This document shows positions 27,866 through 35,036 of a stretch of 36,191 nucleotides of DNA, one piece after another. The stretch lies in assembly GCA_028280845.1 (NCBI GenBank), contig JANQKZ010000050.1, forward strand, positions 1 to 36,191, written 5' to 3'. The translations under genes were made by a program, and so were the position numbers. A model generated the notes under the pieces. That model was not told where the DNA came from. It was given only the letters and a program-made list of their open reading frames with translations, and ran no database searches. How positions within the stretch are numbered: position 1 is the stretch's first letter; every line of letters begins with the position of its first letter. This DNA comes from Opitutales bacterium. Its GTDB lineage: Bacteria; Verrucomicrobiota; Verrucomicrobiia; Opitutales; JABSRG01.

Positions 27866-28317
27866 TATTTTTTGTTTCGCTTCTGGAGTTCTTCAGCATC
27901 CACCTTGTCCTTTCCTCTTCCGGTAGATAGCTTATTCCTGATCAGCATCTCATAGGAGATTACGGGGAGTTTTAGGTCTTCAATATCCACTTCGATTTTG
28001 GAATCAAAGCATTCATCAAATTGGACTCCATCGATTCCAGTCATCACCTGGATCTTTAAGGGTTCCCGACCGATTTCTACTACTGTATCTGGTTCTAAAA
28101 AATCTGATTTAGATATTTCCAAATCAGTGAATCCAAACTCTCTAAACGCTTGTAGCGTTCCCTGTGCATTTGAAGCGTCAATCGCAATGAAGATATCAAG
28201 ATCACCAGTATATCTGGGGTAGCCATGAATAGATACGGCATATCCTCCAACAATAAGGTACTTGACCTTATTTCCTTCGAGTAACTTTATAAACTCTTTG
28301 AACGGTCTCGGCAGCAT
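27865..28317 (-). CDS. MNT-like nucleotidyltransferase (DUF6036/AbiEii-like)
   Basis: This protein of about 150 aa begins MLPRPFKEFIKLLEGNKVKY. The nucleotidyltransferase core is IVGGYAVSIHGYPRYTGDLDIFI, with the G-G and D-x-D residues that bind nucleotide and metal. Related proteins act as nucleotidyltransferase toxins or antitoxins (MNT, AbiEii-like). It overlaps by 50 bp the small upstream ORF at 28268-28468, and the two share one cassette, so a toxin-antitoxin-like pair is possible but unproven. Confidence 0.85.
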   Translation of the reverse strand: MLPRPFKEFIKLLEGNKVKYLIVGGYAVSIHGYPRYTGDLDIFIAIDASNAQGTLQAFREFGFTDLEISKSDFLEPDTVVEIGREPLKIQVMTGIDGVQFDECFDSKIEVDIEDLKLPVISYEMLIRNKLSTGRGKDKVDAEELQKRNKK

Positions 28318-28468
28318 GCTCTTGGCTTTCGTGTGTATTTCGAATAAATTCCAAGGCTTCCAAGCGCTTTTGATAGCTCGCACCTACCCAATCAGAAATG
28401 TTTTTCTCCTCATGGAGTTTTCTTTTGCGGACCATTTTTCGATCCATTTGGAAGTTGAATGCCATCAT
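28268..28468 (-). CDS. Small protein upstream of the nucleotidyltransferase
   Basis: This 66-aa basic protein contains WVGASYQKRLEALEFIRNT and ends VQRVYKVTRRK. That pattern recurs in short ORFs found immediately before GG-D-x-D nucleotidyltransferases (recognised by memory, not search). The strong overlap with the downstream gene suggests translational coupling. Two adjacent ATG codons (28463-28468) can serve as start. Function unknown; it may be the partner of the nucleotidyltransferase. Confidence 0.7.
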   Translation of the reverse strand: MMAFNFQMDRKMVRKRKLHEEKNISDWVGASYQKRLEALEFIRNTHESQEHAAETVQRVYKVTRRK

Positions 28469-28554
28469 TAAATGCTAGCAGGCTCCTTTTGAATCACAAC
28501 TCAATTCAGAAGGGATGGGATAGGGCAGTTGGCGGAACCTTTTCATTTTCTTGA

Positions 28555-28658
28555 ACCTAACGACCTAACTGAGCCGACGAGGACAGACGGGGTGACCGGA
28601 CTACGCTGAAGCTTCGTCCGGCAGGCTGGGCGGCGTTGGCTCCACCTGCTTGCTATGA
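28555..28658 (-). repeat. attC site, long class (cassette 9)
   Basis: The cores are ACCTAAC (28555-28561) and GCTATGA (28652-28658). The left arm is GACCTAACTGAGCCGACGA and the right arm GGCGGCGTTGGCTCCACC. The centre contains GGTGACCGGACTACGCTGAA and TCCGGCAGGCTGG, shared with other long sites. The hydrolase stop codon lies in the right core. Confidence 0.9.
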
Positions 28659-29495
28659 TTTACTTTTTATTTCTCTTTTTAGAATCTCCAAAAAGGAAAA
28701 TTCAGATTGTCCGATCCATGGATAATGACCGCCATTTTCAATTTTGTGTGTTGATGCTGAAGGTTGATACTTTCTTGTTAGCTTAAATAAAATTTCCGGT
28801 TGTATTGGATCGTGGCTTCCATGAAGGAGCGTAATCGGACAACTTATTTGGGCAAAAGCATCTTCATATCTGCCTGAGTCCACAAATTCGTCGGATTCAA
28901 TCATTGTCTCTCGAGAAGCTTTGAAGTCCCAATGGAGTGCAGGATGCCGAGCGTCTTTTGTTTTCCCGTTTTGATAAAAGTCAAAAACCTCATTTAAGTA
29001 CTTGTTGGCGTAAAGCTGTAGTGTTTTCTCATCTTTTTCCTGTTCAAGCTTTGACCAAAGTTCATCGAAATAATTCCTTTGATCACCAAATCTATACAAA
29101 ATTTCATTCAGAAATAGTTGCCCCATCTCCTTATTTAAGGGGCCACTTCCCACCATAATTAATTTTTGAATTTTGGTTGATTTCTGGCTGGCATAAAGCA
29201 ATGCCAGCATCGCTCCCCAGGAGTGCCCCAAAATGATTGGTTTGGGTTCATGAGAAACAGATTCCACAATGCTATCCAGATCTGAAACATGTTGATGTAT
29301 TTTTACTGCCTGGCTTTTTTGCTGAGAGCCCCTCTGTTGATAGTAAATGGCAGTAGAATAGGATGAAATTGTTTCACAAAGGTTCTCCATGTAGCCAAAA
29401 ACTCCAGGTCCGCCATGGAGACAGATGACGGTTGGAGCATTTGAACCATATACAGACAAACTTAGGCCATTAACGGTTTTTTGTTTTTCTCTCAT
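28653..29495 (-). CDS. Alpha/beta hydrolase, proline iminopeptidase-like
   Basis: This 280-aa protein has the S33-type oxyanion motif LHGGPGVFGY, the nucleophile elbow GHSWGAM and a C-terminal catalytic histidine in NGGHYPWIG. Possible acids are in LLHGSHDPIQP. The ORF can be extended to 29594, but those 33 residues are encoded by attC and the previous cassette; the ATG at 29493-29495 falls inside the core GTTATGA. No Shine-Dalgarno is available within the cassette, so initiation may depend on upstream sequence. Substrate unknown. Confidence 0.85.
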   Translation of the reverse strand: MREKQKTVNGLSLSVYGSNAPTVICLHGGPGVFGYMENLCETISSYSTAIYYQQRGSQQKSQAVKIHQHVSDLDSIVESVSHEPKPIILGHSWGAMLALLYASQKSTKIQKLIMVGSGPLNKEMGQLFLNEILYRFGDQRNYFDELWSKLEQEKDEKTLQLYANKYLNEVFDFYQNGKTKDARHPALHWDFKASRETMIESDEFVDSGRYEDAFAQISCPITLLHGSHDPIQPEILFKLTRKYQPSASTHKIENGGHYPWIGQSEFSFLEILKREIKSKS

Positions 29496-29552
29496 AACGA
29501 CCTGGATGAGGCGACGGTGCTCGGCGGCGTTGGCTCTGGCTGCTTGTTCGGT
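29492..29552 (-). repeat. attC site, short class (cassette 8)
   Basis: The cores are TCATAAC and GTTCGGT, with arms GACCTGGATGAGGCGACGG and GGCGTTGGCTCTGGCTGC around the loop TGCTCGGCGG. At 61 bp it is the best example of the short class and was used as the consensus here. Confidence 0.92.
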
Positions 29553-29565
29553 GAGTCTATTGAAT

Positions 29566-29823
29566 TTATCTTCTGTCAGACTGTAGGATTTCAATGACTT
29601 TGATTTCCTTTACTGCGTGGTCTGCCCAATAATAAATAGAATATTTTCCAAAGACCTTAACTTCGACCTCCCGGTCTGCGATTTGTATCGTGAAATCCCC
29701 CGTTTGAAAGGGATCGTTCTGGAAGTGATCGAGGAAATCTAAAATTTCTCTTTTTCCTTTTCCTCTTACGTCTTGGATGTTTTTGGAGACTAAGAGATGA
29801 ACGAAAACGTGATATTTAGTCAC
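29566..29823 (-). CDS. RelE/ParE-superfamily-like toxin
   Basis: This 85-aa protein contains the small beta-sheet core TIQIADREVEVKVFGKYSIYYWADHAVKEIKVIEI and an N-terminal helix region (KGKREILDFLDHF), consistent with a RelE-like interferase fold. It starts with GTG at 29823, overlapping the antitoxin stop by 8 bp (GTGACTAA), the usual antitoxin-toxin order. mRNA cleavage is inferred from the family. The TA pair forms one cassette and would stabilise the array. Confidence 0.75.
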   Translation of the reverse strand: MTKYHVFVHLLVSKNIQDVRGKGKREILDFLDHFQNDPFQTGDFTIQIADREVEVKVFGKYSIYYWADHAVKEIKVIEILQSDRR

Positions 29824-30004
29824 CCGACTCTATGCCCTCAGGGGAGGTCCAGGAGTTGGAGGATCGGTCTCCCAGTCTGGAAGCCATCTCATCTACCCAC
29901 TCGGGATCCCGGGATTTACGCAGCATGGTGAGATAAGCAGATAACTTATCTTGTTCGTCGACAGAGAGTTCGGATACATGCTTTTGTAGATCAATGAAAG
30001 TCAT
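29816..30004 (-). CDS. Antitoxin of the RelE-like pair
   Basis: This 62-aa protein begins MTFIDLQKHVSELSVDEQDK, followed by LSAYLTMLRKSRDPEWVDEM. It is a helical addiction-module type antitoxin and overlaps the toxin start by 8 bp. The acidic C-terminal tail (PEGIESGD) would bind the toxin. It is the first gene of its cassette. Confidence 0.75.
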   Translation of the reverse strand: MTFIDLQKHVSELSVDEQDKLSAYLTMLRKSRDPEWVDEMASRLGDRSSNSWTSPEGIESGD

Positions 30005-30073
30005 GGTCCCTATTGTAATGGAATTGAGGCTTTAGTGGAGTTAATTTTCACGCGCTATAGTGCTGTTAAATTC
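30005..30073 (-). promoter_or_regulatory. Upstream region of the RelE-like TA cassette
   Basis: 69 bp AT-rich non-coding leader between the attC at 30074 and the antitoxin ATG. TA cassettes usually carry their own promoter. I see A/T-rich stretches but no confident -35/-10 pair. Confidence 0.3.
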
Positions 30074-30151
30074 ACATAACATCGAGGTCACATGCGGAAG
30101 GGGCTTAGCCCCTGGAGTCGCGGGCACCGACTGGTTCGCTGCTTTGTCTAT
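30074..30151 (-). repeat. attC-like site, diverged (cassette 7)
   Basis: The left core is ACATAAC, followed by a perfect GGGGC-TTA-GCCCC mini-hairpin (30100-30112). The right arm ACTGGTTCGCTGCTTTGTC resembles GTTGGCTCTGGCTGCTTGTT. It differs more from the consensus than its neighbours, so this cassette may come from another attC lineage. Confidence 0.55.
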
Positions 30152-30173
30152 ACTTGGCGAGATGAAATAAAGC

Positions 30174-30605
30174 CTATTTCTGTTCTTCTGGTTCAACGTT
30201 AATCATCCAGCCGACACCAAAGCGATCGGTTGTCATGCCGAAGTAGGGGGACCAGAAAGTCTCTTCCAATGGCATCTGAACTTCGCCACCTTCAGAAAGT
30301 GCATTAAAAATTTCATCTGCTTTAGATTTTTGCGTAAGGGAAATCGACAGTGAAAATCCCTTGAATTCGGAACCTGGCTGACATCCATCTGAAAGCATTA
30401 AAGTTTGTTTACCGATTCGCAATGTAGCATGCATGACCATTTCCTCATAACCAGGGAATTGATGCTCTTCCGGGATTGGGTCTGGGCTATCCTTAAAATG
30501 CATCAGCATTTCAATTTCTGCGTCGAGAACTGCCTTATAGAATTCAATCGCCTCGTGGCAATTTCCTCCGAAAAACAGATATGGAACTATAGTTTTTTCT
30601 GACAT
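30174..30605 (-). CDS. VOC superfamily PhnB-like protein
   Basis: This 143-aa protein begins MSEKTIVPYLFFGGNCHEAIEFY and carries YEEMVMHATLRIG, LMLSDG and YFGMTTDRFGVGWMIN. These are the beta-alpha-beta-beta-beta units and metal-site positions of PhnB-like vicinal-oxygen-chelate proteins. Members are small cytoplasmic enzymes or binding proteins of mostly unknown substrate, common in cassettes. Single-gene cassette. Confidence 0.92.
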   Translation of the reverse strand: MSEKTIVPYLFFGGNCHEAIEFYKAVLDAEIEMLMHFKDSPDPIPEEHQFPGYEEMVMHATLRIGKQTLMLSDGCQPGSEFKGFSLSISLTQKSKADEIFNALSEGGEVQMPLEETFWSPYFGMTTDRFGVGWMINVEPEEQK

Positions 30606-30643
30606 ATTTTATATTATTTCTTGTTTTCGTTTAGATTTTGAGC

Positions 30644-30758
30644 AAATGACATAGGTGCGGTGATTGGCGACCCCGGTGCAAAGCAGACGGGGTACCCAGG
30701 CTAGGCTGAAGCTTCGGCTGGCAGGCCGGGTGGTGTTGGCTTTGGCTGCTTGTTAGGT
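30644..30758 (-). repeat. attC site, long class (cassette 6)
   Basis: The right core is a perfect GTTAGGT (30752-30758) and the left core a degenerate AAATGAC. The centre carries the long-class element (GGTACCCAGGCTAGGCTGAA, then GGCTGGCAGGCCGGGTGG) and the CCCCGGTGCAAAGCAG block shared with the site at 32927. Confidence 0.88.
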
Positions 30759-30826
30759 CTTATTTTTTGAGGTCTAATAGTAATAGAATGCCCTTCATTC
30801 AAAAAATATAGATAATGTAGTTTTTG

Positions 30827-31825
30827 CTATTCTCCCAGCCGTTTTCTTTTTTTTGCAGCCCAGTATGCTTTTCGTTTTTCCTCTGATCCACCTCTTCTGG
30901 GATATTTCCTTCTTGGTTTCAAAGAAACCAAATCCTCTTTACCTGAATAAAACACCTTCTTGCGTTTCTGATTTAATAGGATGGTTAGGAAATCCACAAA
31001 TCCAAGCCATCCATCATTTCGATATGTTCTATCAGGGTTTGAGGGGATGTAATGCGGTTTTTGGGGCAGATCAGGAAATTCTCCTCTTATCCATGCCTCC
31101 CATTCGAGCTTATTTTTGAGACCTAATTGGACGGCAAATTCATTGGCTTCTGAAAGAGAAACAAAATCCTTCCTATGATTAGCTTTGCTGCCCGTACCTA
31201 ACCAATGACCCCAATCAATCCAATCATCATATTTTTCATAGGTTGCTTGTGGTTGTGAAGGTATGTAATCGGGGCGCGGGGGAAGATTAGGGTTCTTTCC
31301 CTGAGCCCACGCATAGTAATCTACCTGACGCTTAATTCCCAGGGATTGAATGTATCTTCGTGCAGCCTCGTATGGCCACATCCGACTACCCGGGCCACAG
31401 TTTGATTTCCTTCCATTGCCTAGCCAATCTCCCAAATGTGACCACCCTTTTCGTATATATGTTATTTGTGGATTGGATGGAATAAAATCGGGTCGCTTGC
31501 CCTTCCACGGCATATCCCCTGCGCAATAAGAATTCCATTCTGCCCCAGTTTTTAATTTCAATCTTTGAACAAATTCACGTGCCAGCGGATATGGAAGAAA
31601 CTCCCTATTGTAATTAGCTACCGTGCCCGTACCGAGAAAATCACTCATGCTGATGAACCCCTCGTTTTGATATACTTGGTGTGGGTTCTGGGGAATACCC
31701 TTAGGGAAGGAGGGTAAATCCTCTTTGAGCTGGCCTCCAATCCATAGACGAAATTCCGCAACATTTTGAAAACCTAAAGATTGGACAAATTCTCTAGCAT
31801 CTTCGAATTCCCAATATTGCTCCAC
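30827..31825 (-). CDS. Stand-alone phage-integrase-repeat-unit protein with basic tail
   Basis: This 332-aa protein is built from four tandem units (about residues 7-68, 80-138, 152-212, 225-283). Each reads roughly A-R-x-F-V-Q-x-L, x-x-E-W-x-x-W/Y, P-x-Y-I-P-S-N-P-x-x-x-Y, G-W-x-x-x-G-D-W-L-G-T-G. This is the 'phage-integrase repeat unit' pattern (PF14882-type, from memory), normally attached to other domains. Here there is no recombinase domain; instead a Lys/Arg-rich tail (286-332) suggests nucleic-acid binding. The start is GTG at 31825, preceded by AAGAAG. Function unknown; single-gene cassette, with about 70 bp between stop and attC. Confidence 0.75.
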   Translation of the reverse strand: MEQYWEFEDAREFVQSLGFQNVAEFRLWIGGQLKEDLPSFPKGIPQNPHQVYQNEGFISMSDFLGTGTVANYNREFLPYPLAREFVQRLKLKTGAEWNSYCAGDMPWKGKRPDFIPSNPQITYIRKGWSHLGDWLGNGRKSNCGPGSRMWPYEAARRYIQSLGIKRQVDYYAWAQGKNPNLPPRPDYIPSQPQATYEKYDDWIDWGHWLGTGSKANHRKDFVSLSEANEFAVQLGLKNKLEWEAWIRGEFPDLPQKPHYIPSNPDRTYRNDGWLGFVDFLTILLNQKRKKVFYSGKEDLVSLKPRRKYPRRGGSEEKRKAYWAAKKRKRLGE

Positions 31826-31847
31826 GAATTGTTTTCTTCTTTGGTTT

Positions 31848-31912
31848 ATTTAACGACCCAACGTCAAAAGGAGGCACGGCGGTAAGCCATAGCCTCGTCC
31901 ACCTGATTGGAT
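31848..31912 (-). repeat. attC-like site (cassette 5)
   Basis: The left core is ATTTAAC followed by GACCC, and the right core is ATTGGAT after TCGTCCACCTG. The arms are moderately conserved, and the centre (AAGGAGGCACGGCGGTAAGC) is unlike other sites. It abuts the esterase stop at 31918. Confidence 0.65.
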
Positions 31913-31917
31913 TTTGC

Positions 31918-32874
31918 TCATTTTACTGGTGGCCCATAAAGATACTGGGCCGCTGCCAGGCTCATTTTTCTATAGTCGTGACCCACTCCGGGCACCACCT
32001 CGATGGCCCAATTGTGTTGCACGCCCAGTCTTGCCGCTAAGGTATCGGCGACAGCTATACAGTGGTAGGCCCGTTCCAGGCGATGGAGGCCTTGTCGATC
32101 TGCCTTCGGGGTCCGCAATAGGGTGCCTCTCGTTTCGTCCGCGTTGTCGAGTTCTCCCAGGAACAAGATCAGGTTCTTCCCGAGCGCCCGTGCCAGTTGA
32201 TCATCTTTCATAGCGAACTCGCTCACTCCGAACGGTAGGCCAAATTCCGGGCTGGGCAGGGTGTAGAATCCTGAATTCGAAGCCAGGATGCGGTTGGCCT
32301 GGGTTTCCGGGTAAAAGAGCGCGAGGCGATGGAGGATCTGGCCTCCGGCGGAATGCCCAAAAATATCGTATGCTGTGGCTTTAGCACCTACGGCATCTCG
32401 TGCCGTGGCGAATATCCCATCGAAATCGCGAAAGAGCCAGGTTTCCCTATCCAGATTCACGTCGTATGCAAAGTCCTCGTCGTCGGCAAAGAGCACTCTT
32501 CCGTTGGGGGTCGGCTCTACCCGGGGACTTTGTCGAAGCGCGAAATTCTTCATCACGCCCCCCATGTGGTACATGCCAAAATCATAGTCAGCTTCGGGAT
32601 AGACCGGGGAGAGGACCAGGACCCCGAATTTCTCAGATGCTGCTACCCAGGCGTCCCGGTATTGGTCGCCGTTCCTTCCGGCTCCGGGAATGACGAGAAG
32701 TATGGGCGAATCCGCATGGAATCCCGATGGTTTATGATAGTGGACCTGTATCGATTTGGCCCGGCCGGGCTTGACCCAGAACTCTCCTGACCCCTCGTGA
32801 ATCGTAATGGAGGTCGTCTGTCCGTTGAGAAGAGCCGAGAATACAATCAGTACTAACGGAAATAGGCTCTTCAT
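31918..32874 (-). CDS. Secreted alpha/beta hydrolase (esterase-like)
   Basis: This 318-aa protein has a signal peptide (MKSLFPLVLIVFSALLNGQ). The alpha/beta-hydrolase core has the oxyanion segment VIPGAGRNGDQY, the nucleophile elbow FGHSAGGQ, a likely acid in LGELDNADE and a catalytic histidine in PGVGHDYRKM. It resembles feruloyl/acetyl esterase-like and polyhydroxybutyrate-depolymerase-like proteins. It is the most GC-rich cassette gene on the right side, suggesting a different donor. Single-gene cassette. Confidence 0.85.
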   Translation of the reverse strand: MKSLFPLVLIVFSALLNGQTTSITIHEGSGEFWVKPGRAKSIQVHYHKPSGFHADSPILLVIPGAGRNGDQYRDAWVAASEKFGVLVLSPVYPEADYDFGMYHMGGVMKNFALRQSPRVEPTPNGRVLFADDEDFAYDVNLDRETWLFRDFDGIFATARDAVGAKATAYDIFGHSAGGQILHRLALFYPETQANRILASNSGFYTLPSPEFGLPFGVSEFAMKDDQLARALGKNLILFLGELDNADETRGTLLRTPKADRQGLHRLERAYHCIAVADTLAARLGVQHNWAIEVVPGVGHDYRKMSLAAAQYLYGPPVK

Positions 32875-32926
32875 GGGTGCTTCGCTGTCTTCCAGCTCCA
32901 GGATGTGGTCTCAGATTGATTTTCTT

Positions 32927-33049
32927 GCATAACGTCTAACTGAGGCGACGGTGCTCGACGGCCCCGGTGCAAAGCAGTTGAGGTGACCAGACTACGCTGA
33001 AGCTGTGTCCGGCAGGCTGGGCGGGGTTGCCTCCACCTGCTTGTTGGGT
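32927..33049 (-). repeat. attC site, long class (cassette 4)
   Basis: The cores are GCATAAC and a perfect GTTGGGT (33043-33049); GTCTAAC also occurs inside the left arm (32934-32940). The site holds CCCCGGTGCAAAGCAG and GGTGACCAGACTACGCTGAA, then TCCGGCAGGCTGGGCGG. It is 123 bp long. Confidence 0.92.
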
Positions 33050-33063
33050 GTATGGTGTATTGT

Positions 33064-33288
33064 TTATGGAATCATCCATATCAGAAGTCCGATTCCTAAA
33101 CTCGTAAGAATTCCAAATATCAAGAGATCATTGATAGATAGCTTTCTTAGGTGCTTCCCATCTTCATACCTCATCTGCCATGGACCTTCTTTTATTACTT
33201 TCTCTTTATCTTTTGATATCAAGATCCGGGTTGCCCAAATGAAAAGTAATCCCAAAAAGAGACCAAAAAAGAAAAGTTCAGCAGGCAT
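33064..33288 (-). CDS. Small two-TM membrane protein
   Basis: This 74-aa protein has hydrophobic segments FFFGLFLGLLFIWATRI (about 6-22) and LLIFGILTSLGIGLLIWMI (about 55-73). The loop between is charged (SKDKEKVIKEGPWQMRYEDG). Its ATG is one base after the TAG of the preceding gene (33290), so the two are translationally coupled in one cassette. No family recognised. Confidence 0.65.
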   Translation of the reverse strand: MPAELFFFGLFLGLLFIWATRILISKDKEKVIKEGPWQMRYEDGKHLRKLSINDLLIFGILTSLGIGLLIWMIP

Positions 33289-33289
33289 A

Positions 33290-33811
33290 CTATTCGGAGA
33301 TATCTTTTTTGATATTATATTCTACTCCGAAGTGACTTCCAAATTTTGGAATCCAATACACCTTCCAAGAGGCAATCGATCTTTTCAAAACCAATAGCTG
33401 GTTGGACACATGCCGTTCGGAAGGATCTGAAACTCTACTCCAGCCGAAGACCACATTAACTATGTAATAATCTTTATTCTCGGCGCTATTTGATATTTCC
33501 AATACCCATTTAGCATGAGGTGGAGTGGGAAACATCTTTTGGTGGACTTTACAGAATAATCTGACCACCTCTTCTTGAGAAAGGCTCTCTCTATTGTCCT
33601 CAAGATTATTGTAATCGTAATGAAAATTAAGTAGGTTCGAATTCCGCATCCGTTCAATTGTATCGGGATGCGTCACTTGGAATAAAGAATCACAATTGCC
33701 ATTAACGAAGGCGTAAAAATAGGCAGTCGCCAAGTGTTCTGGGGTTTGGAGGTTGGAGTGGCCCAAAAATGGAAATAGGAACATTAAGCCTACTGTGAAA
33801 TGGTATTTCAT
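33290..33811 (-). CDS. Exported cassette protein of unknown function
   Basis: This 173-aa protein begins MKYHFTVGLMFLFPFLGHSN, a signal peptide. The mature part has an NTF2-like feel: EHLATAYFYAFVNGNCDSLFQVTHPDTIERM at the start, then FCKVHQKMFPTPPHAKWVLEI and YYIVNVVFGWSRVSDPS. That suggestion is weak. It is the first gene of a two-gene cassette with the small membrane protein. Confidence 0.7.
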   Translation of the reverse strand: MKYHFTVGLMFLFPFLGHSNLQTPEHLATAYFYAFVNGNCDSLFQVTHPDTIERMRNSNLLNFHYDYNNLEDNRESLSQEEVVRLFCKVHQKMFPTPPHAKWVLEISNSAENKDYYIVNVVFGWSRVSDPSERHVSNQLLVLKRSIASWKVYWIPKFGSHFGVEYNIKKDISE

Positions 33812-33816
33812 TTTTC

Positions 33817-33877
33817 CCTTAACGACCTGGATGAACCGACGGCGACTGGCGATGTTGGCTCCAACTACTTGCTAGAT
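33817..33877 (-). repeat. attC site, short class (cassette 3)
   Basis: The cores are CCTTAAC and GCTAGAT, with arms GACCTGGATGAACCGACGG and GATGTTGGCTCCAACTAC. It is 61 bp. The stop codon (TAG) of the next gene lies within the right core. Confidence 0.85.
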
Positions 33878-34147
33878 GCCTTTATTGATTTCATTTTGTG
33901 GGTGTTCGAATCGGGTGAGTTCTCGAATCAAATCCCAAGAGAGAAAGAGAGCAGGGGGCCCAATAATTATGAAAAACGTCCACCCCAGGATATCTAATAC
34001 TAGGTAGTTTTGAATTACCTTCTCCGCGTAAAAAGTCGCTAGCTCAAGGCCGATGCCAACCAACCACCAGGTCATCAGCACTAAAAATAAGTGGGCCGCC
34101 AAATGTAGTCCTCTCAAGTAAATCTTTAGTAGGTCTTTCCAAATCAT
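33872..34147 (-). CDS. Small two-TM membrane protein
   Basis: This 91-aa protein has hydrophobic segments AAHLFLVLMTWWLVGIGLEL and LVLDILGWTFFIIIGPPALFL. The TAG stop is part of the attC core. It is 13 bp downstream of another membrane protein gene in the same cassette. No family recognised. Confidence 0.65.
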   Translation of the reverse strand: MIWKDLLKIYLRGLHLAAHLFLVLMTWWLVGIGLELATFYAEKVIQNYLVLDILGWTFFIIIGPPALFLSWDLIRELTRFEHPQNEINKGI

Positions 34148-34160
34148 TGTAATCTTTTAG

Positions 34161-34523
34161 CTAAGCCTTCAGTGCAAGGGGGATGAATAATAGAAGAACG
34201 TAAAGTAGGCAGAGTATCATGCTTCCTGCCAAAGAGTAGAACAACACTCTTTCTTTTCTGTCATCTCGGTAAATAAAAACAGCGATTATCAGGCCCCAGA
34301 AGGCGGGGCTAAACCAGAGGTAATTACGTTGAAGATCCATTAGCTCAATTGCGATCTGAGAGGTCCTTGGAAGATCTGCCCCAAAATCTGCATATTCCTC
34401 CACAATTGGCGGGATACAAATATAGCAAAGGAGTTCAGGGATTTTAAGGATGATGGTGACTAAATAATACCCAGAAAGTGCCAAGAACAGTTTAACCCAC
34501 CACTTTCGTTTATCTTTTTTCAT
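34161..34523 (-). CDS. Membrane protein of unknown function
   Basis: This protein of about 120 aa has three hydrophobic segments: LFLALSGYYLVTIILKIPEL, WFSPAFWGLIIAVFIY and LAGSMILCLLYVLLLFIPLAL. A periplasmic-looking loop (EEYADFGADLPRTSQ) lies between the first two. The ATG at 34523 overlaps the attC core GTTTGAT, so no cassette-internal ribosome binding site exists. Paired with the 33872-34147 gene. Confidence 0.65.
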   Translation of the reverse strand: MKKDKRKWWVKLFLALSGYYLVTIILKIPELLCYICIPPIVEEYADFGADLPRTSQIAIELMDLQRNYLWFSPAFWGLIIAVFIYRDDRKERVLFYSLAGSMILCLLYVLLLFIPLALKA

Positions 34524-34568
34524 CAAACGCTAAGGCTTGGCGGTGTTGGCTCCACCTGCTTGTTCGGT
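34522..34568 (-). repeat. attC site, very short (cassette 2)
   Basis: Only about 47 bp: the left arm is ATCAAACGCTAAGGCTTGG and the right arm GGTGTTGGCTCCACCTGC with core GTTCGGT. The left arm is truncated relative to others and matches the site at 35273 (GCTAAGGCT). Confidence 0.8.
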
Positions 34569-34569
34569 G

Positions 34570-34866
34570 TTATATTTTTATATATCCTCTGGCGGAGTGC
34601 CAATATCTGAGGATCACTGCCAAACTCCTGTTGTCGAAAATTTGGTAAATAATTCTATAGGGTTTCAGATGCAGCTCCCTGATTAAATCATCTCCAAATT
34701 CAGGAACCACGTTTCCTGACCTTGGGAAGTTTTCTAATCTATCGGTTTTTCCTACCAACTCGTATCCAAAGGATTCAGCCCTTTCAGGATTATCTTTGGC
34801 AATTTCTCTGACGACTGCTTCAAGATCGTCGAGAGCTTCTGGTGCAAAACCTACTGTGTAGCCCAT
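34570..34866 (-). CDS. parE: ParE-family toxin
   Basis: This 98-aa protein follows the ParE/RelE pattern closely: YTVGFAPEALDDLEAVVREI, then NPERAESFGYEL, NFPRSGNVVPEFGDDLIREL and KPYRIIYQIF, ending ILRYWHSAR. ParE toxins typically inhibit gyrase. The gene overlaps the antitoxin by 16 bp. The gene symbol denotes family, not a proven orthologue. Confidence 0.9.
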   Translation of the reverse strand: MGYTVGFAPEALDDLEAVVREIAKDNPERAESFGYELVGKTDRLENFPRSGNVVPEFGDDLIRELHLKPYRIIYQIFDNRSLAVILRYWHSARGYIKI

Positions 34867-35036
34867 CCTTTGATCATTCCCTTGACCGAATCTTTTGGAA
34901 TGGTCTCCCCTCGCTCGACTGAATCCATGGCTTCCTGGACTCCGAGTATGAATGTCAGGCGATCTCTAATTTCTTCTATTCCAACGTCATCGGGAAGAGC
35001 CTGGATCCTCTCAAGGACTTTTTCTTTTGTTGTCAT
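34851..35036 (-). CDS. Antitoxin of the ParE pair
   Basis: This 61-aa protein, MTTKEKVLERIQALPDDVGI followed by EEIRDRLTFILGVQEAMDSVERGE, is typical of small ParD/StbD-like or addiction-module antitoxins that neutralise ParE-type toxins. It sits upstream and overlaps the toxin gene, the canonical order. Ends IKGWATQ. Confidence 0.85.
   Translation of the reverse strand: MTTKEKVLERIQALPDDVGIEEIRDRLTFILGVQEAMDSVERGETIPKDSVKGMIKGWATQ

Noticed and set aside
29496-29594. N-terminal 33-residue extension of the alpha/beta hydrolase
   Set aside because: It is encoded by the attC and the end of the previous cassette; the family N-terminus fits the ATG at 29495.
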